Positions 29,111 through 38,649 are shown, counted from the first letter of the stretch. The stretch is DNA of 62,000 nucleotides from Symbiodinium natans (GCA_905221605.1 CAJNDS010000757.1:135001-197000), one strand, 5' to 3'. Translations and numbers: made by a program. The notes: generated by a model from the letters alone, not told the origin.

Positions 29111-29231
29111 GAAATTTCAGGGTTTCGGGTTGGGTTGGGTTTTTCAGGGTTTCAGAGGGGAACTTCAGGGTTGTGGGAGAGCCCAGGGTTTTGGGGAGGT
29201 TTTAGGGTTTAGGGTTTAGGGTTTAGGGCGA

Positions 29232-29308
29232 GGCGTGCCTCTGGACAGCCTGACGCTGGGGGAGGAGGCCCCGCTGCAGCGGCTGGAGCTGTCGAATGCT
29301 TTAGATTC
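29232..29308 (+). CDS. candidate internal exon
   Basis: Frame GVPLDSLTLGEEAPLQRLEL-SNALD, acidic and leucine-rich, after TTTAG|GG. Confidence 0.5.
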
Positions 29309-29863
29309 GGGTTTCGGGTTTATAGACTTAAACAGGGTTTAGGGTGTAGGGTGTAGGGTGTAGGGTTTAAAAGGTTGCGAGGATGTTTTTAGGGTTTATC
29401 GGTTTAGAGGGCTTTTAGTTCGAGTTTCGGGTTGAGTATATTGCTGCTTCTATTCTTGCATGATTGTGCTGTGTATATCTGTCAGTCGAGGATGACAATG
29501 GGGTTTCGGGTTGTTGGGTTAAATGGGGTTTACAGGGTTTGGAGGGTTACCAGGATTTTTAGGGTTTCTAGGGTGTATAGTCTTTATATAGCTTTTGGGC
29601 TGTTTACGGTTTACAGGGTTTGCAGGCTTACAGGGCTTTGTAGGTCTTGCCGGGTTTTTTGGCGTTCCCTTTGGCTGTGGCCTCGCTAGAGAGGGCTGAG
29701 GGTTGTGGGGACATCGGGAATCTTGTTAATCAGTTCATGTGCGTTACTAAGAACAAGACGAGGCATTTAGCCACATTCAAGAGAGTGTGATAGCTACTCC
29801 CGCCGTCTGCTCTAGAAATTCAGCGCTTCGACATTGAACCCTAAACCCTAAACCTTGATGCAG

Positions 29864-29987
29864 GTCACTGGATGGGTGAAATCTCTCACTTCCTACGGTG
29901 CTTTCCTGGACACCGGTGCGGCAAAGGACGGCTTGAGACCTACTGGCTGGCTTTCACAGGCTTTGACCCAACCTACCCCGCAAGCGG
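29864..29987 (+). CDS. S1 RNA-binding domain exon
   Basis: TGATGCAG|G acceptor; frame VTGWVKSLTSYGAFLDTGAA-KDGL. V.G.VKS...YGAF.D.G...DGL is the conserved core of the S1 (OB-fold) RNA-binding domain found in ribosomal protein S1, EF-Ts fusions and PNPase. After DGL the usual strand is lost (RPTGWLSQ...), so the true donor may be the GA at 29935 or 29937, with the rest of the domain in another exon. Only this one exon was found. Confidence 0.6.
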
Positions 29988-30125
29988 GTGTGGGGTTTGG
30001 GGTTTAAGCCCTAAACCCGAAGCCCTGAACCCCAAACCCTAAACCCTAAACCCTAAGCCCTGAACCCTAAACCCTAAACCCTGGCTCGGGCTTCAGGGTT
30101 TTAAGAGGGGGTTTGGCTTAGGGTT

Positions 30126-30163
30126 GAAATTCGCGGGTCGAGAGAGTGCGCGGACTCTTGAGC
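30126..30163 (+). CDS. candidate terminal exon
   Basis: E-I-R-G-S-R-E-C-A-D-S then TGA; weak. Confidence 0.25.
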
Positions 30164-30209
30164 TCCCATGAAATTCCTAAGACCCTGTAAGCCTCAAACA
30201 CGCAAGTGT

Positions 30210-30345
30210 AGGGTTTAGGGTTTAGGGGTTTAGGGGTTAGGGGTTAGGGGGTAGGGTTTAGGGTTTAGGGTTTAGGGTTTAGGGTTTAGGGTTTAGGGTT
30301 TAGGGTTTAGGGTTTAGGGTTTAGGGTTTAGGGTTTAGGGTGTAG
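30210..30345. repeat. telomeric array, TTTAGGG orientation
   Basis: About 18 units. Confidence 0.96.
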
Positions 30346-30368
30346 GGCTAGGCCTCAAGTATGGCGTT

Positions 30369-30473
30369 TTAGGCGTTTTCGGGGTGAAGTATCGGTTTGT
30401 AGGGTTGTCCGGGGTCGGTTCCACTTTTTGAAGCTCGAAGCTCCAACCCTTTTTGATGCTCGAAGCTGTCCAT
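30369..30473 (-). CDS. candidate small ORF, minus strand (34 aa)
   Basis: ATG on the minus strand opens MDSFEHQKGLELRASKSGTD-PGQPYKPILHPENA then TAA. It contains a direct repeat of AGCTTCGAGC(A/T)TCAAAAAG. Unknown. Confidence 0.3.
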   Translation of the reverse strand: MDSFEHQKGLELRASKSGTDPGQPYKPILHPENA

Positions 30474-30789
30474 CGCTAGCTCTAAGCCTCCCAAGCCCTG
30501 TAATCCCAAAACTGAAACTCTCAACCTAACCCTAACCCTTGGAGACTGAGGTACCTGAACCTCAAGCCCGTTAAATCAGCCCGACTGCCCCAAACCCTGA
30601 ACCCTGGAACCCTTCATAGCCTACCCCCACCTAAATTCCCAAGCCTAGAACGGCACAACCCTACACTTAACCCTAAAACCCGAGACCCTGTAACCCTCAG
30701 CCCTGAACCGCCAACACGGAAAGTCTTGTGGCAACCTCCAGCCCCAAACCTGACTGGAACCCTACAACTCTGCAACCCAACGCCTGGAC

Positions 30790-31010
30790 CTAAAACCCCC
30801 TGACCCCAAGCCCCAAACCCCAAAACCCCAAACCCCAAACCCCTAAACCCCAAACCCCTGACCCCAAACCCCAAACCCCAAGCCCCAAAACCCCAAACCC
30901 CAAACCCCAAACCCCAAACCCCAAAACCCCAAACCCCAAAACCCCAAACCCTAAACCCCAAACCCCAAACCCTAAACCCCAAACCCTAAACCCTAAACCC
31001 AAAACCCAAG
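30790..31010. repeat. CCCCAAA variant telomere block
   Basis: About 30 units of CCCCAAA/CCCCAAAA, a homogenised variant of the telomere repeat. Overlapping minus frames (GFRVWGLGF) are repeat translations. Confidence 0.95.
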
Positions 31011-31016
31011 AAGCCC

Positions 31017-31103
31017 GAGGCCTCCTTCCGTGGTCGAAGCCAGGGTCTCATCGGGACTCGGGGGGCCTCTTCGGCTTCAGTGCCGGGGCGGAGAGCCCTG
31101 GAG
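31017..31103 (+). CDS. candidate internal exon
   Basis: Frame EASFRGRSQGLIGTRGASSA-SVPGRRALE ending at GAG|GGTTTAG. Confidence 0.35.
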
Positions 31104-31245
31104 GGTTTAGGGTTTAGGGTTTAGGGCTTGGGGTTTAGGGTTTAGGGTTTAGGGTTAGGATTTAGGGTTTAGGGTTTAGGGTTCAGGGTTTAGGGTTTAG
31201 GGTTTAGGGTTTAGGGTTTAGGGTTTAGGGTTTAGGGTTTAGGGG
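31104..31245. repeat. telomeric array, TTTAGGG orientation
   Basis: About 20 units. Confidence 0.96.
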
Positions 31246-31247
31246 GA

Positions 31248-31316
31248 GAGCACTGGCATGATGACTGCCGAGCTCTACCGAAGATCTTCTTGAGTATGCG
31301 GGTTATGTTCGAATAG
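31248..31316 (+). CDS. candidate terminal exon
   Basis: Frame EHWHDDCRALPKIFLSMRVM-FE then TAG, directly after the array. Confidence 0.45.
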   Translation, partial: EHWHDDCRALPKIFLSMRVMFE

Positions 31317-31349
31317 GGAACCCGCCCAAAAAAAGCAAAAACCAGGGAA

Positions 31350-31556
31350 TGCTCTTAAACCCTTAAACCCTTAAACCCTTAAACCCTTAAACCCTTAAAA
31401 ACCCTAAAACCCTTAAACCCTTAAACCCTTAAACCCTAAAACCCTTAAACCCTAAAACCCTTAAACCCTTAAACCCTTAAACCCTTAAACCCTAAACCCC
31501 TTAAACCCTTAAACCCTTAAACCCTAAACCCTGAAACCCTAAAACCCTTAAACCCC
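31350..31556. repeat. CCCTTAAA (8-nt) variant block
   Basis: About 25 units of an octamer CCCTTAAA with a few CCCTAAAA; distinct from the heptamer arrays on both sides. Confidence 0.95.
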
Positions 31557-31559
31557 AAG

Positions 31560-31674
31560 GATCCCTTTTGTGGTGACGCAGTTCACCCCGAAGTTCCGTG
31601 AGCAGACTGCCCACGCCCTCATGGAGGATGAACACGCCGAGGCGTACTACGGCGCTTCGGCCTGGGCCCCCTAA
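31560..31674 (+). CDS. candidate terminal exon, 37 codons
   Basis: CAAG|G acceptor; frame IPFVVTQFTPKFREQTAHAL-MEDEHAEAYYGASAWAP; the TAA overlaps the first CCCTAAA unit. Good composition; unrecognised. Confidence 0.5.
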
Positions 31675-31794
31675 ACCCTAAACCCTAAACCCTACACCCT
31701 AAACCCTAAACCCTAAACCCTAAACCCTAAACCCTCAACCCTCAACCCTCAACCCTAAACCCTAAACCCTAAACCCTAAACCCTAAACCCTACC
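31672..31794. repeat. telomeric array, CCCTAAA with CCCTCAA block
   Basis: About 17 units with four CCCTCAA in the middle. Confidence 0.95.
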
Positions 31795-31893
31795 ATGCCT
31801 CTGGACGAGCTCCTGGCAACCCGAAAGAGGCTATGGGCTGCCCATTGTCGCCGCATCGAGAAGAATGAGCCACCCGCACATAGCTGCCCTTAA
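31795..31893 (+). CDS. candidate small ORF or exon (32 aa)
   Basis: ATG at the array edge opens MPLDELLATRKRLWAAHCRR-IEKNEPPAHSCP then TAA. Confidence 0.45.
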   Translation: MPLDELLATRKRLWAAHCRRIEKNEPPAHSCP

Positions 31894-32052
31894 ACTCCTA
31901 TAAGCGTTTAAGGGTTACGGGTGTAGGGTTTAGGGTTTAGGGTTCAGGGTTTAGGCTACCCTTAAACCCTCTGAGGGTTCAAACCCTTAAACCTTAAACC
32001 CGGCTCTCGATTTAGGGTTGAAGGGGGTTGCTTCGCCCTTTTCTTATTTCTC

Positions 32053-32119
32053 AGGTTTGGGTCTGAACTTTCTCTTGCGGCCATCAAAGTGTATCGTTTC
32101 AGAGTTTCGTGCTTAGAGG
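32053..32119 (+). CDS. candidate internal exon
   Basis: TTTCTCAG acceptor; frame FGSELSLAAIKVYRFRVSCL-E; donor GTACCC. Confidence 0.45.
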
Positions 32120-32261
32120 TACCCTAAACCTAAACCCTAACCCTACACCCGAAACCCTAAACCCAGGTCATGATGTCGTCTTGTAAGAACCCCTAAGCCC
32201 TACACCCCTAAACCCTAAACCCTAGACCCTAAACCCTAGACCCTAGACCCTAAACCCTACA

Positions 32262-32350
32262 CCCGCCTCGTGGCTCCTGTGCGGCCGACAGGTCCACGCT
32301 GTCGCAAGATGAGGTGAGCGTCGGGGACGCCCCTGGGATGCATCTTGGAG
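32262..32350 (+). CDS. candidate exon before family D-like intron
   Basis: Frame PRGSCAADRSTLSQDEVSVG-DAPGMHLG ends at GGAG|GTACC, and GTACC recurs at 32502, giving a GT-AG intron with a 5-bp duplication. Spliced continuation reads G-T-C-T-G-P-R-D-A-V-P then TAA. Confidence 0.5.
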
Positions 32351-32501
32351 GTACCGGGTGTAGGTTTTAGGCTTTAGGGTTTAGGGCTTAGGGCTTCGGG
32401 TTTAAGAACCCCCCCAAAGATGAAAAACTATTCTTCCTTGTACGGGCAATATGGGGATTGTCCTTTAATATTTTCTTGGGGGTTTTAAGCGAGTAGTAGA
32501 G
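32351..32501 (+). mobile_element. family D-like intron with telomeric repeats
   Basis: GT-AG interval flanked by GTACC/GTACC. It contains TTTAGGG-like repeats (32360-32403), then CCCCCCCAAAGATG...TTTTAAGC.AGTAGTAGAG like the family D end. Confidence 0.6.
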
Positions 32502-32535
32502 GTACCTGCACTGGACCTAGAGACGCAGTCCCTTA
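32502..32535 (+). CDS. candidate exon after family D-like intron
   Basis: GTACCTGCACTGG...: terminal in one phase (GTCTGPRDAVP then TAA). Another phase reads VPALDLETQSLKRKPR to GTCTG at 32551. Confidence 0.4.
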
Positions 32536-32807
32536 AACGCAAGCCTAGGGTCTGTCTAATCGCTTTGTAGTTGAGACACGCTTACTCTAAACCCTGAACC
32601 CTAGCCCTAAATGGTTTTGTGGGGAGGGGAGTGGGGTAGTTAGAGGCGGGAGGGGGATGGTACCGTCCTGTAGGGTCAGGGTACGAGAATGGGGAATCTA
32701 GGCGGTGCGGGCGCCAAGCCCAGATTTTAGGGCTTAGGGTTGCAGGTTCAGAGGTTCATGGTAAGGTAGCCTATATGGCCACGAACCTCCAAGTACCACC
32801 CTCCAAG

Positions 32808-32840
32808 GCCCTTGCTGACAAGGAGAACTTTCACCGTCTG
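32808..32840 (+). CDS. candidate micro-exon, 33 nt
   Basis: CTCCAAG|G acceptor; A-L-A-D-K-E-N-F-H-R-L; donor GTACGA. Confidence 0.45.
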
Positions 32841-33050
32841 GTACGAACCCCCAAACCCTAAAACCCCAAAAAACCCAAAAGCTCCAAAACCCGAAAAACC
32901 CCAAATCCCAAAACCCTAAAACCCCAAAACTCTACACCCTAAAACCCTAAATCCCCAACCCTGATCTCCAAACCCCAAGTCCCAGAATCCCAAACCCTAA
33001 ACCCCACCCTAAGCCTTAAATCTCCAACCCCAAACCCTAAAGCCCGGTTA

Positions 33051-33291
33051 TACTGTGGATGGGCAAAACCTTGCACCGCTTTTCAGAGACGTCTTTTTGT
33101 GTTTCCCGTGCCCCCTTGTTCACATTGGCTGTGAACAACTACCGGCCGGATGTGGTCCAATGGCCGAAATCTTGCACCACTCAAGTAGTCCTGGCCGCCA
33201 ATGTTAAGCAGGGGGGTGCGGGGCTTGATGCCTCAATCGTTTGAAGTACGCATGTACAGGTGGTGCAAGATTTCGTCCATCCACCGTAGTC
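33051..33291. mobile_element. inverted-repeat element, about 240 bp
   Basis: TACTGTGGATGGGCAAAACC... and the reverse of ...TTTCGTCCATCCACCGTAGT match over about 27 bp with 5 differences; a third partial copy (CCGAAATCTTGCACCACTC) lies at 33166. Looks like a non-autonomous DNA element; the 61-codon frame in it is not convincing. Confidence 0.55.
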
Positions 33292-33432
33292 CCCCTATTA
33301 TAATCCCTAGGGCTGTTAGTAGTAAGGAGGAACATCCCCACCAAAACCTGACACCCTAATCCTTGGATTAAACCCTAAACCCGAAACCCTAAACCCTAAA
33401 CCCTAAACCCCAAACCCAAAAAATCCCAAACC

Positions 33433-33510
33433 CACGAGGAAATCAAGCACCTGCGCATCGAGAGCGTGGACCTGGCGCCGCCTGGCCTAAAAACGCCAGG
33501 GCTTTCGGAG
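33433..33510 (+). CDS. candidate internal exon
   Basis: Frame HEEIKHLRIESVDLAPPGLK-TPGLSE, open across the whole gap between telomeric arrays. Confidence 0.5.
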
Positions 33511-33512
33511 GG

Positions 33513-33610
33513 GGTTAGGGTTTAGGGTTTAGGGTTTAGGGCTTAGGGTTTAGGGTTTAGGGCTTAGGGCTTAGGGTTTAGGGTTTAGGGTTTAGGGTTT
33601 AGGGTTGGGT
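33513..33610. repeat. telomeric array, TTTAGGG orientation
   Basis: About 14 units. 33620-34130 after it is degenerate G/T-rich repeat (TTTGGGG, TTTCGGG) with no coding support. Confidence 0.95.
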
Positions 33611-34401
33611 GTAGGGTTTAGGGTTTAGGGTGGTTTTTAGGGCTTTGGGAGGTTTTGGGGTTTAGGGGTTCAGGGTGTCTGTTTGGGGGTAGGGGGGTTT
33701 GGCGGTTCGGGGGTTTTGGAGTGGTGCTTGTTTGGGGGGTTGCGGGGTTTTGGGGTTTGGGGTTTTGGGATTTGGGGTTCGGGGTCTTGGGGTTTCGGGG
33801 TTTCGGGGTTTCGGGGTTTTGGGGTTTGGGGTTTCAGTAGGGGTTTAGGGTGTCTGTTTGGGGGTTTGGAAGTTTAGGTCTTAGGGTGTCTGTTTGGGGT
33901 TTTGGGGTTTAGGGTGTGGAGTGTATGCTTGGGAGTTTATTGTTTAGGGTGTCGGTTTGCGGGTTTTGGTGTTTTCGGGTTTGGGGGTTTGGGGCGTTTG
34001 TTTGGGGGGGTTAGGGGCTTATTGTTTAGGGTGTCTGTTTCGGGGGGGGGGGGGGGGGGGTGCGGTTTTGGGGTTCAAGGGTTTTAGGGTTTAGGGTGTC
34101 AGTGTGGGGGTTTTTGGCGTTTTGGGGTTCAAGTTCTATAAAGGACCTTGGCAAATCCTGTTTCCCCATACTGGGCTTCAGAGTCCCTTCAGAGGAGTAT
34201 CTTCAACCTGCCAGGCACTCCTGGAAAGGCCTCATGAACCATAATACGTCTTATCCCTGAAACTGGCCGTAAACCCAAAACCCTAAGCAACCCCTAAACC
34301 ATAAACCCTAAACCCTAAGCCCTAAACCCTAAACCCTAAACCCTAAGCTCTAAACCCTAAACCCTAAACTTTAGCCCTAAACCCTAAACCACCCCACCAA
34401 G

Positions 34402-34491
34402 GCGCCAGCGCTTTTCGCTGCGGGGTCCGGTCCAGGACATGCCTCGTTCTCGCACCGGCGCCACACCGTAGACCCCACACACTACTGGGAG
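34402..34491 (+). CDS. candidate internal exon, 30 codons
   Basis: ACCAAG|G acceptor; frame APALFAAGSGPGHASFSHRR-HTVDPTHYWE; ends at GAG|GTTCAT inside the left end of a family E element. Confidence 0.5.
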
Positions 34492-34641
34492 GTTCATGGG
34501 TACTTGTAGCCCCAATTTAAGTCTACGTATAACCTACATAGGGGACGTAGAAGGCTTATCAGTACAGATATGCCTGGTTACAATTAGGGTAAACCCTAAA
34601 CCCTAAACCCTAAACCCTATAAGTCCCCATGAACCTCCAAG
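34485..34641 (+). mobile_element. family E element with telomeric array
   Basis: CTGGGAGGTTCATGGGTACTT at the left and AAGTCCCCATGAACCTCCAAG at the right are inverted copies with two changes; an internal run of four CCCTAAA units sits at 34590-34618. Confidence 0.7.
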
Positions 34642-34645
34642 TAAG

Positions 34646-34733
34646 CCCCGAACTTGAGCTTGATGAGGCAGCGATGCATTGGCCTATGCAGAAGCCACCC
34701 CACCCCAAACGCCTACAAGCACTGGCCCGAAAT
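34646..34733 (+). CDS. candidate exon after family E element
   Basis: Frame PELELDEAAMHWPMQKPPHP-KRLQALARNKP, ending at or just before a CCCTAAA array. Confidence 0.45.
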
Positions 34734-34865
34734 AAACCCTAAACCCTAAACCCTGAACCCTGAACCCTGAACCCTAAACCCTAAACCCTAAAACCCTAAA
34801 CCCTAAACCCTAAACCCTAAACCCCAAACCCCAAACCCTAAACCCTAAACCCTAAACCCTAACCC
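34734..34865. repeat. telomeric array, CCCTAAA orientation
   Basis: About 18 units with CCCTGAA and CCCCAAA variants. Confidence 0.95.
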
Positions 34866-34919
34866 ATCCTCAACCCTAATACCTCCTAAACGCCTCAGCC
34901 CTAAACCATAAACCCCCGC

Positions 34920-35010
34920 GAGGAGATGACCTGGGAAAGCTGGCAGCCCGGTAAGGCCGAGGTGCCATCGGAAGAGGCGCCGCACCGCCCCCACCACGCA
35001 CCCTTCTCCT
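34920..35010 (+). CDS. candidate internal exon
   Basis: Frame EMTWESWQPGKAEVPSEEAP-HRPHHAPFSLG up to a G-tract. Confidence 0.45.
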
Positions 35011-35189
35011 TGGGGGGGGGGGGGTTTAGGGTTTAGGGTTTGGGGTTTAGGGTTTAGGGTTTAGGATTTGGGGTTTGGGGTTTAGGGTTTGGGGTTTAGG
35101 GTTTGGGGCTTGGGGTTTGGGGTTTAGGGTTGAGGGTCTACCCTAAGAAGGATTCTAGTAGCATAGGGAATATGGTCCCACTTCTTAGG

Positions 35190-35228
35190 GTTCGTTTGGT
35201 CCGCCAGGTTGAGATTGTCGGGAGACGT
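35190..35228 (+). CDS. candidate exon
   Basis: V-R-L-V-R-Q-V-E-I-V-G-R-R after CTTAG|G. Confidence 0.3.
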
Positions 35229-35400
35229 TTTTTTTTTTTTTGGGGGGGGGGGGGGGCTTCGGTGCCTTCAGGAGTGTATAGGTGGGCTTCAGTGGTTTGA
35301 AGGCTGGGTGTGTCGGGGGTTTAGAGGTATTGAAGGGTGAAGGTCTGAGGGGTTTTGGGGGGTTTAGGGGTTTCCTCCGCCCCCCCCCACCCTGGCCCAT

Positions 35401-35451
35401 GAAAACCTGATACTCTCTCGAACTGGGGCCTTGGACGTCTTCGAACCCTAA
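35401..35451 (+). CDS. candidate terminal exon
   Basis: E-N-L-I-L-S-R-T-G-A-L-D-V-F-E-P, TAA formed by the first CCCTAAA unit. Confidence 0.4.
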   Translation, partial: ENLILSRTGALDVFEP

Positions 35452-35527
35452 ACCCTAAACCCTAAACCCTAAACCCTAAACCCTAAACTCTAAACCCTAA
35501 ACCCTAAACCCTAAACCCTAAACCCTG
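35444..35527. repeat. telomeric array, CCCTAAA orientation
   Basis: About 11 units. Confidence 0.95.
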
Positions 35528-35612
35528 TTGATCCCAAAGCCTGAGCCTGGGTACGCCTTGGTTGAGGACCCCGCATCCACCGACTGTGGATGGTGGCAGT
35601 GCGGCGCCAAGG
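35528..35612 (+). CDS. candidate internal exon, Trp/Cys motif
   Basis: Frame LIPKPEPGYALVEDPASTDC-GWWQCGAK ending at G|GTTGG. CGWWQCG resembles part of a small zinc motif, but too little is present to name it. Confidence 0.45.
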
Positions 35613-35733
35613 GTTGGTACCTTGTTTGGGGAGCCCAAAACCCTAAACCCGACACCCTAAACCAGGTTTTTGGGTTTAGGGTTTGGGTCTAGGGTTTAGG
35701 GTTTAGGGAAGCCCACAACCCAAACCGCCGTGC

Positions 35734-35925
35734 ATGCTGCGGCTGTCCAGAAATCACTCTAAGCAGAAGCTGCATGTTTCCATGCATGTCCCCAAAAAAA
35801 GCGTGTCCGAGGGCTTAAGATTTAGGAGTAGTGGTCTAAAGACTTGGGTGGAGTTCCCCTCTTTCCGTATAATGGAACCTATTCATAAGTATATTTCAAA
35901 GGGTCTAAACACACAACTCAGATAG
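35734..35925 (+). CDS. candidate ORF, 63 aa
   Basis: ATG-initiated frame MLRLSRNHSKQKLHVSMHVP-KKSVSEGLRFRSSG... then TAG. The alternative frame ends in TAVHAAAVQKSL-TAA at 35762, so the gene model is open. Confidence 0.3.
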   Translation: MLRLSRNHSKQKLHVSMHVPKKSVSEGLRFRSSGLKTWVEFPSFRIMEPIHKYISKGLNTQLR

Positions 35926-36086
35926 GGCTGTTTAGGACACAGGGTACTCCAACACATGTCACAGGAAGCCCGCAAGCCTTCCCCCAACCCCTCCCACCCA
36001 AGACTTGGGTTTAGGGTTCGGGGTTTAGGGTTTAGGTTTCGGGGTTCAGGGGTTGGGGTTAGGGTCCAGGTTCAGGTGAGAATCAC

Positions 36087-36221
36087 ATGAGCTCAAAACC
36101 CTCAACCCAACTAATGAATCCCAAAACAAAGACCCAACACATAGCAAAGGCGGTGCAACTCCAAAGCCCACACGCCCTGGGCCGGAACAGCTTCGGAATT
36201 CTGCGCCCAAGCCAGTTCTGA
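36087..36221 (+). CDS. candidate small ORF or terminal exon (44 aa)
   Basis: ATG opens MSSKPSTQLMNPKTKTQHIA-KAVQLQSPHALGRNSFGILR-PSQF then TGA. An overlapping 66-codon minus frame exists. Confidence 0.4.
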   Translation: MSSKPSTQLMNPKTKTQHIAKAVQLQSPHALGRNSFGILRPSQF

Positions 36222-36481
36222 ACTCCCAATACCTAGGCCCTGCCACCCTAAACCCTCAACCCTAAACCCTAAACTCTAAACCCTAAGCCGGAGCAGCCCA
36301 GCCACGCCCAGTCGCCTTAAAACCCTACACCCAACACCTGACACCAGAAAAGCCCTACATGGTTTTGGGCTCAGGGTTCGTTATCCGCATCAAACCCTCA
36401 AAGCTGTAGGGCTAGGCCCTGTGTGCAGCCCTGATAAAGTCAGTGAAAGCCCTGCCAACCCCTACTACGCCTAATATGACC

Positions 36482-36613
36482 TGAACCCTAAACCCTAAAC
36501 CCTAAACCCTAAACCCTAAACCCTAAACCCTAAACCCTAAACCCTAAACCCTAAACCCTAAACCTTGAACCCTGAACCCTGAAGGCTAAACCCAAACCCT
36601 AAACCCTAAACCA
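36482..36613. repeat. telomeric array, CCCTAAA orientation
   Basis: About 16 units. Confidence 0.96.
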
Positions 36614-36625
36614 CTCTGCAACACT

Positions 36626-36692
36626 CCAAGTGCGTTGGCCCAGGCACAGCTCCTGGCACGAGGGCGACCGCTGGGCGAAGGAGCTCCACAGG
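36626..36692 (+). CDS. candidate internal exon
   Basis: Frame PSALAQAQLLARGRPLGEGA-PQ ending at G|GTTTTG; a second frame (TLQVRWPRHSSWHEGDRWAK) is also open. Confidence 0.4.
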
Positions 36693-36798
36693 GTTTTGAG
36701 GGGTTTAGGGTTTAGGGTTTAGGGTTTAGGGTTTAGGGTTTAGGGTTTAGGGTTAGGGTTTTAAGGGGTTTAGGCTTTGAGAGCTTTCGGGCATGTAG

Positions 36799-36840
36799 GT
36801 CTCCAACATAGCGACCGTGTCCTTGGGATGTGATGGATGA
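36799..36840 (+). CDS. candidate terminal exon
   Basis: GTAG|G acceptor; V-S-N-I-A-T-V-S-L-G-C-D-G then TGA. Confidence 0.35.
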   Translation, partial: VSNIATVSLGCDG

Positions 36841-37329
36841 ATCTTCTACGCTATCAGTAAATCCAGAGAGGCCATCCCTCCGCCACTGCAGCCCCCCCCC
36901 CCCCCCCCCCCCCCCTTCTCCCCCGTGGGCCTTCCCTGAACTGGTTTTGCTCTTTCTGTAACCCTAAACCCTTAACCCCTAACCCGAAACCCTAAACCCC
37001 TAAATCCCTTCCCCGCCACGCCCTTGCTGCCCCTGCCCACTGGCATCCTAAGGCGGGAGCAACCGTTCCCTAAACCCTAGCGCCCAAATAAACCCGGGCG
37101 CCCTGCTTTTTCACCCAAGCTCCCAGCAGCCCTAAACCCTGAACCCTGAACCCTGAACCCTAAACCCTTAACCCTTAACCCTTAACCCTTAAGCCCTAGA
37201 TGCTAGACCCTAAACCCTAAACCCTAAACCCTAAATCTAAGTGTGGATTCAGAACTGAAGGCTTTCAACTCGAAACCTAAGCCCCTGAAACCCCCTGGAA
37301 GTCCAAAATCCCTTAAAGATCCAAAAAGT

Positions 37330-37980
37330 GTCAAGGTGGGGATGTTCGACGTACAAAACTCTTAACAACATCTTCTTAGGGTGCTCCAAAGGCGGGCTGT
37401 TGGTGCGTCAGCTAGGCGGAGTGTCGTCATGGCGCGTAGCAGACTGATAACTCCTTCACATGAGACGCATTGTGAGTCCACCTGTGTGGACGGGCCGAAG
37501 TGGCTTGTGTGCCGTGCGTTGCAATGCTCTGGTCAGAAAGGCAGGTAGCAAGTTCACGTGAGCTAGTTGCCACTGATTCACGTTCATTCGCAGAGGCTTC
37601 TTGTCTTAAGGAAGAATTTTCTTGCGCCCACCCTCCCACTCGGGGTGAAGGTGGCCCCGGCTCTAGGGTCCGCCCCGGCGGCTGCAACGCCCTGTGCCGG
37701 GGCTACGCATATAGGCTGCTTGTACGCCTGTAGAGTCACTGTAGAGTAGAGAAGAGGAGCGCAGGAAGAGTTTCCCCGCGTCTCCAAAAGAAAATTGAGC
37801 GCTGCTGGTTCCTCTGCATATGTGCGGCGAGTCTTGTCACTTGTGTGCGAAGCATCTTCTTCTTGTTGATTGCGCGAGTCTAATTCGTGAAGCATTTGAG
37901 TCAAGCCCCCTTAGGCCAAGTGCGCCGGAAGCGAATGCTCTATAAGCGCCAAGCCCGCGTTCGGGCTAGTAAGGGTCTCA
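37330..37980. other. repeat-free unassigned region with overlapping frames
   Basis: The longest telomere-free unique block before 38 kb. Minus frames 37584-37904 (106 codons) and 37427-37687 (86) and a plus frame 37500-37733 (77) overlap; none was recognised and no splice-consistent choice stood out. Confidence 0.4.
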
Positions 37981-37989
37981 GGTTCATGG

Positions 37990-38047
37990 AGCGATGCCCG
38001 TTGCCCGGAACCCTAAAGGCCCTCATCATGAGCTGCGGAAGAAGGCG
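37990..38047 (+). CDS. duplicated exon, copy 1 (5' part)
   Basis: ...ALIMSCGRRR before a GA-AG intron; joined to 38291 it reads ..GRRRMCQNKEPDDDGWVD... A second copy with the same structure lies at 38517-38571. The 5' limit is uncertain. Confidence 0.5.
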
Positions 38048-38290
38048 GATGTGGTTTAGGGTTTTAGGTTTCAGGTTTGCTGCTCTTTGTTTAAGACGCC
38101 CCCCCCTCCAAAAAAAAAATATATACACACTTCTTTACAAGGGGTAATATAGGGATTCTCATTTTTATGTTTACAGGGACTGGACTATATATGGTGTGTA
38201 TATAAATATATACATATGTATAAGGGTCTTCTTGGGGTAATAAAATAAAGGGTTCCTGCTAGGGTCCCTCCTGATACCCCTCAGGTTTAG
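38048..38290 (+). mobile_element. GA-AG intron, family D-like, copy 1 (243 nt)
   Basis: Flanked by GATGTG (38048) and GATGTG (38291), a 6-bp duplication. Contains TTTAGGG sequence, a GTTTAAGACGCCCCCCCC family D end and an AT-rich centre. Confidence 0.6.
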
Positions 38291-38357
38291 GATGTGTCAG
38301 AACAAGGAGCCAGACGATGACGGCTGGGTCGACCTGGCAACAGCGGCCTGCTTCTGA
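38291..38357 (+). CDS. duplicated terminal exon, copy 1
   Basis: Frame MCQNKEPDDDGWVDLATAAC-F then TGA. Compared with copy 2 (40042-40108) the third-position changes AAC/AAT, CCA/CCC and GAC/GAT are silent, which supports this frame being coding. Confidence 0.65.
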
Positions 38358-38399
38358 GTATTCTTGAGCTCTGGAAATCCCAACATCCTACACCTTGGG

Positions 38400-38460
38400 A
38401 TGTTCCCCCCCCCCCCCCCATACGAACAGTCCTTAGGACTGCTAGTATAAGGGGGATCCC
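38400..38460. mobile_element. family C element, deleted form
   Basis: GATGTTCCCCCC...TACGAACAGTCCTTAGGACTG-CTAGTATAAGGGGGATCC: both ends without the middle. Confidence 0.55.
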
Positions 38461-38516
38461 AACCTAGACCCGAAACAACTCTGGATCCCCCACAATCCTG
38501 AAGCCCTATTCCTGGA

Positions 38517-38571
38517 ACGATGCCCGTTACCCGAAACCCTAAACCCTAATCATGAACTGCGGAAGAAGGCA
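38517..38571 (+). CDS. duplicated exon, copy 2 (5' part)
   Basis: About 85-90% identical to 37990-38047; reads LIMNCGRRQ before the GATGTG duplication. Upstream it runs through CCCTAAACCCTAATC, so this copy has gained a short telomeric stretch and may be broken. Confidence 0.45.
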
Positions 38572-38649
38572 GATGTGGTTTAGGGTTTTAGGGTTTGAGT
38601 CTTACTGCTCTTTGCTTAAGAAGCCCCCCCCGAACAAAAGAAAACGAGA

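Noticed and set aside
1096-35300. Many open frames reading [17 protein letters not shown] or [12 protein letters not shown]
   Set aside because: These are direct translations of TTTAGGG/CCCTAAA and TTTGGGG repeats in various frames; none has unique protein sequence.
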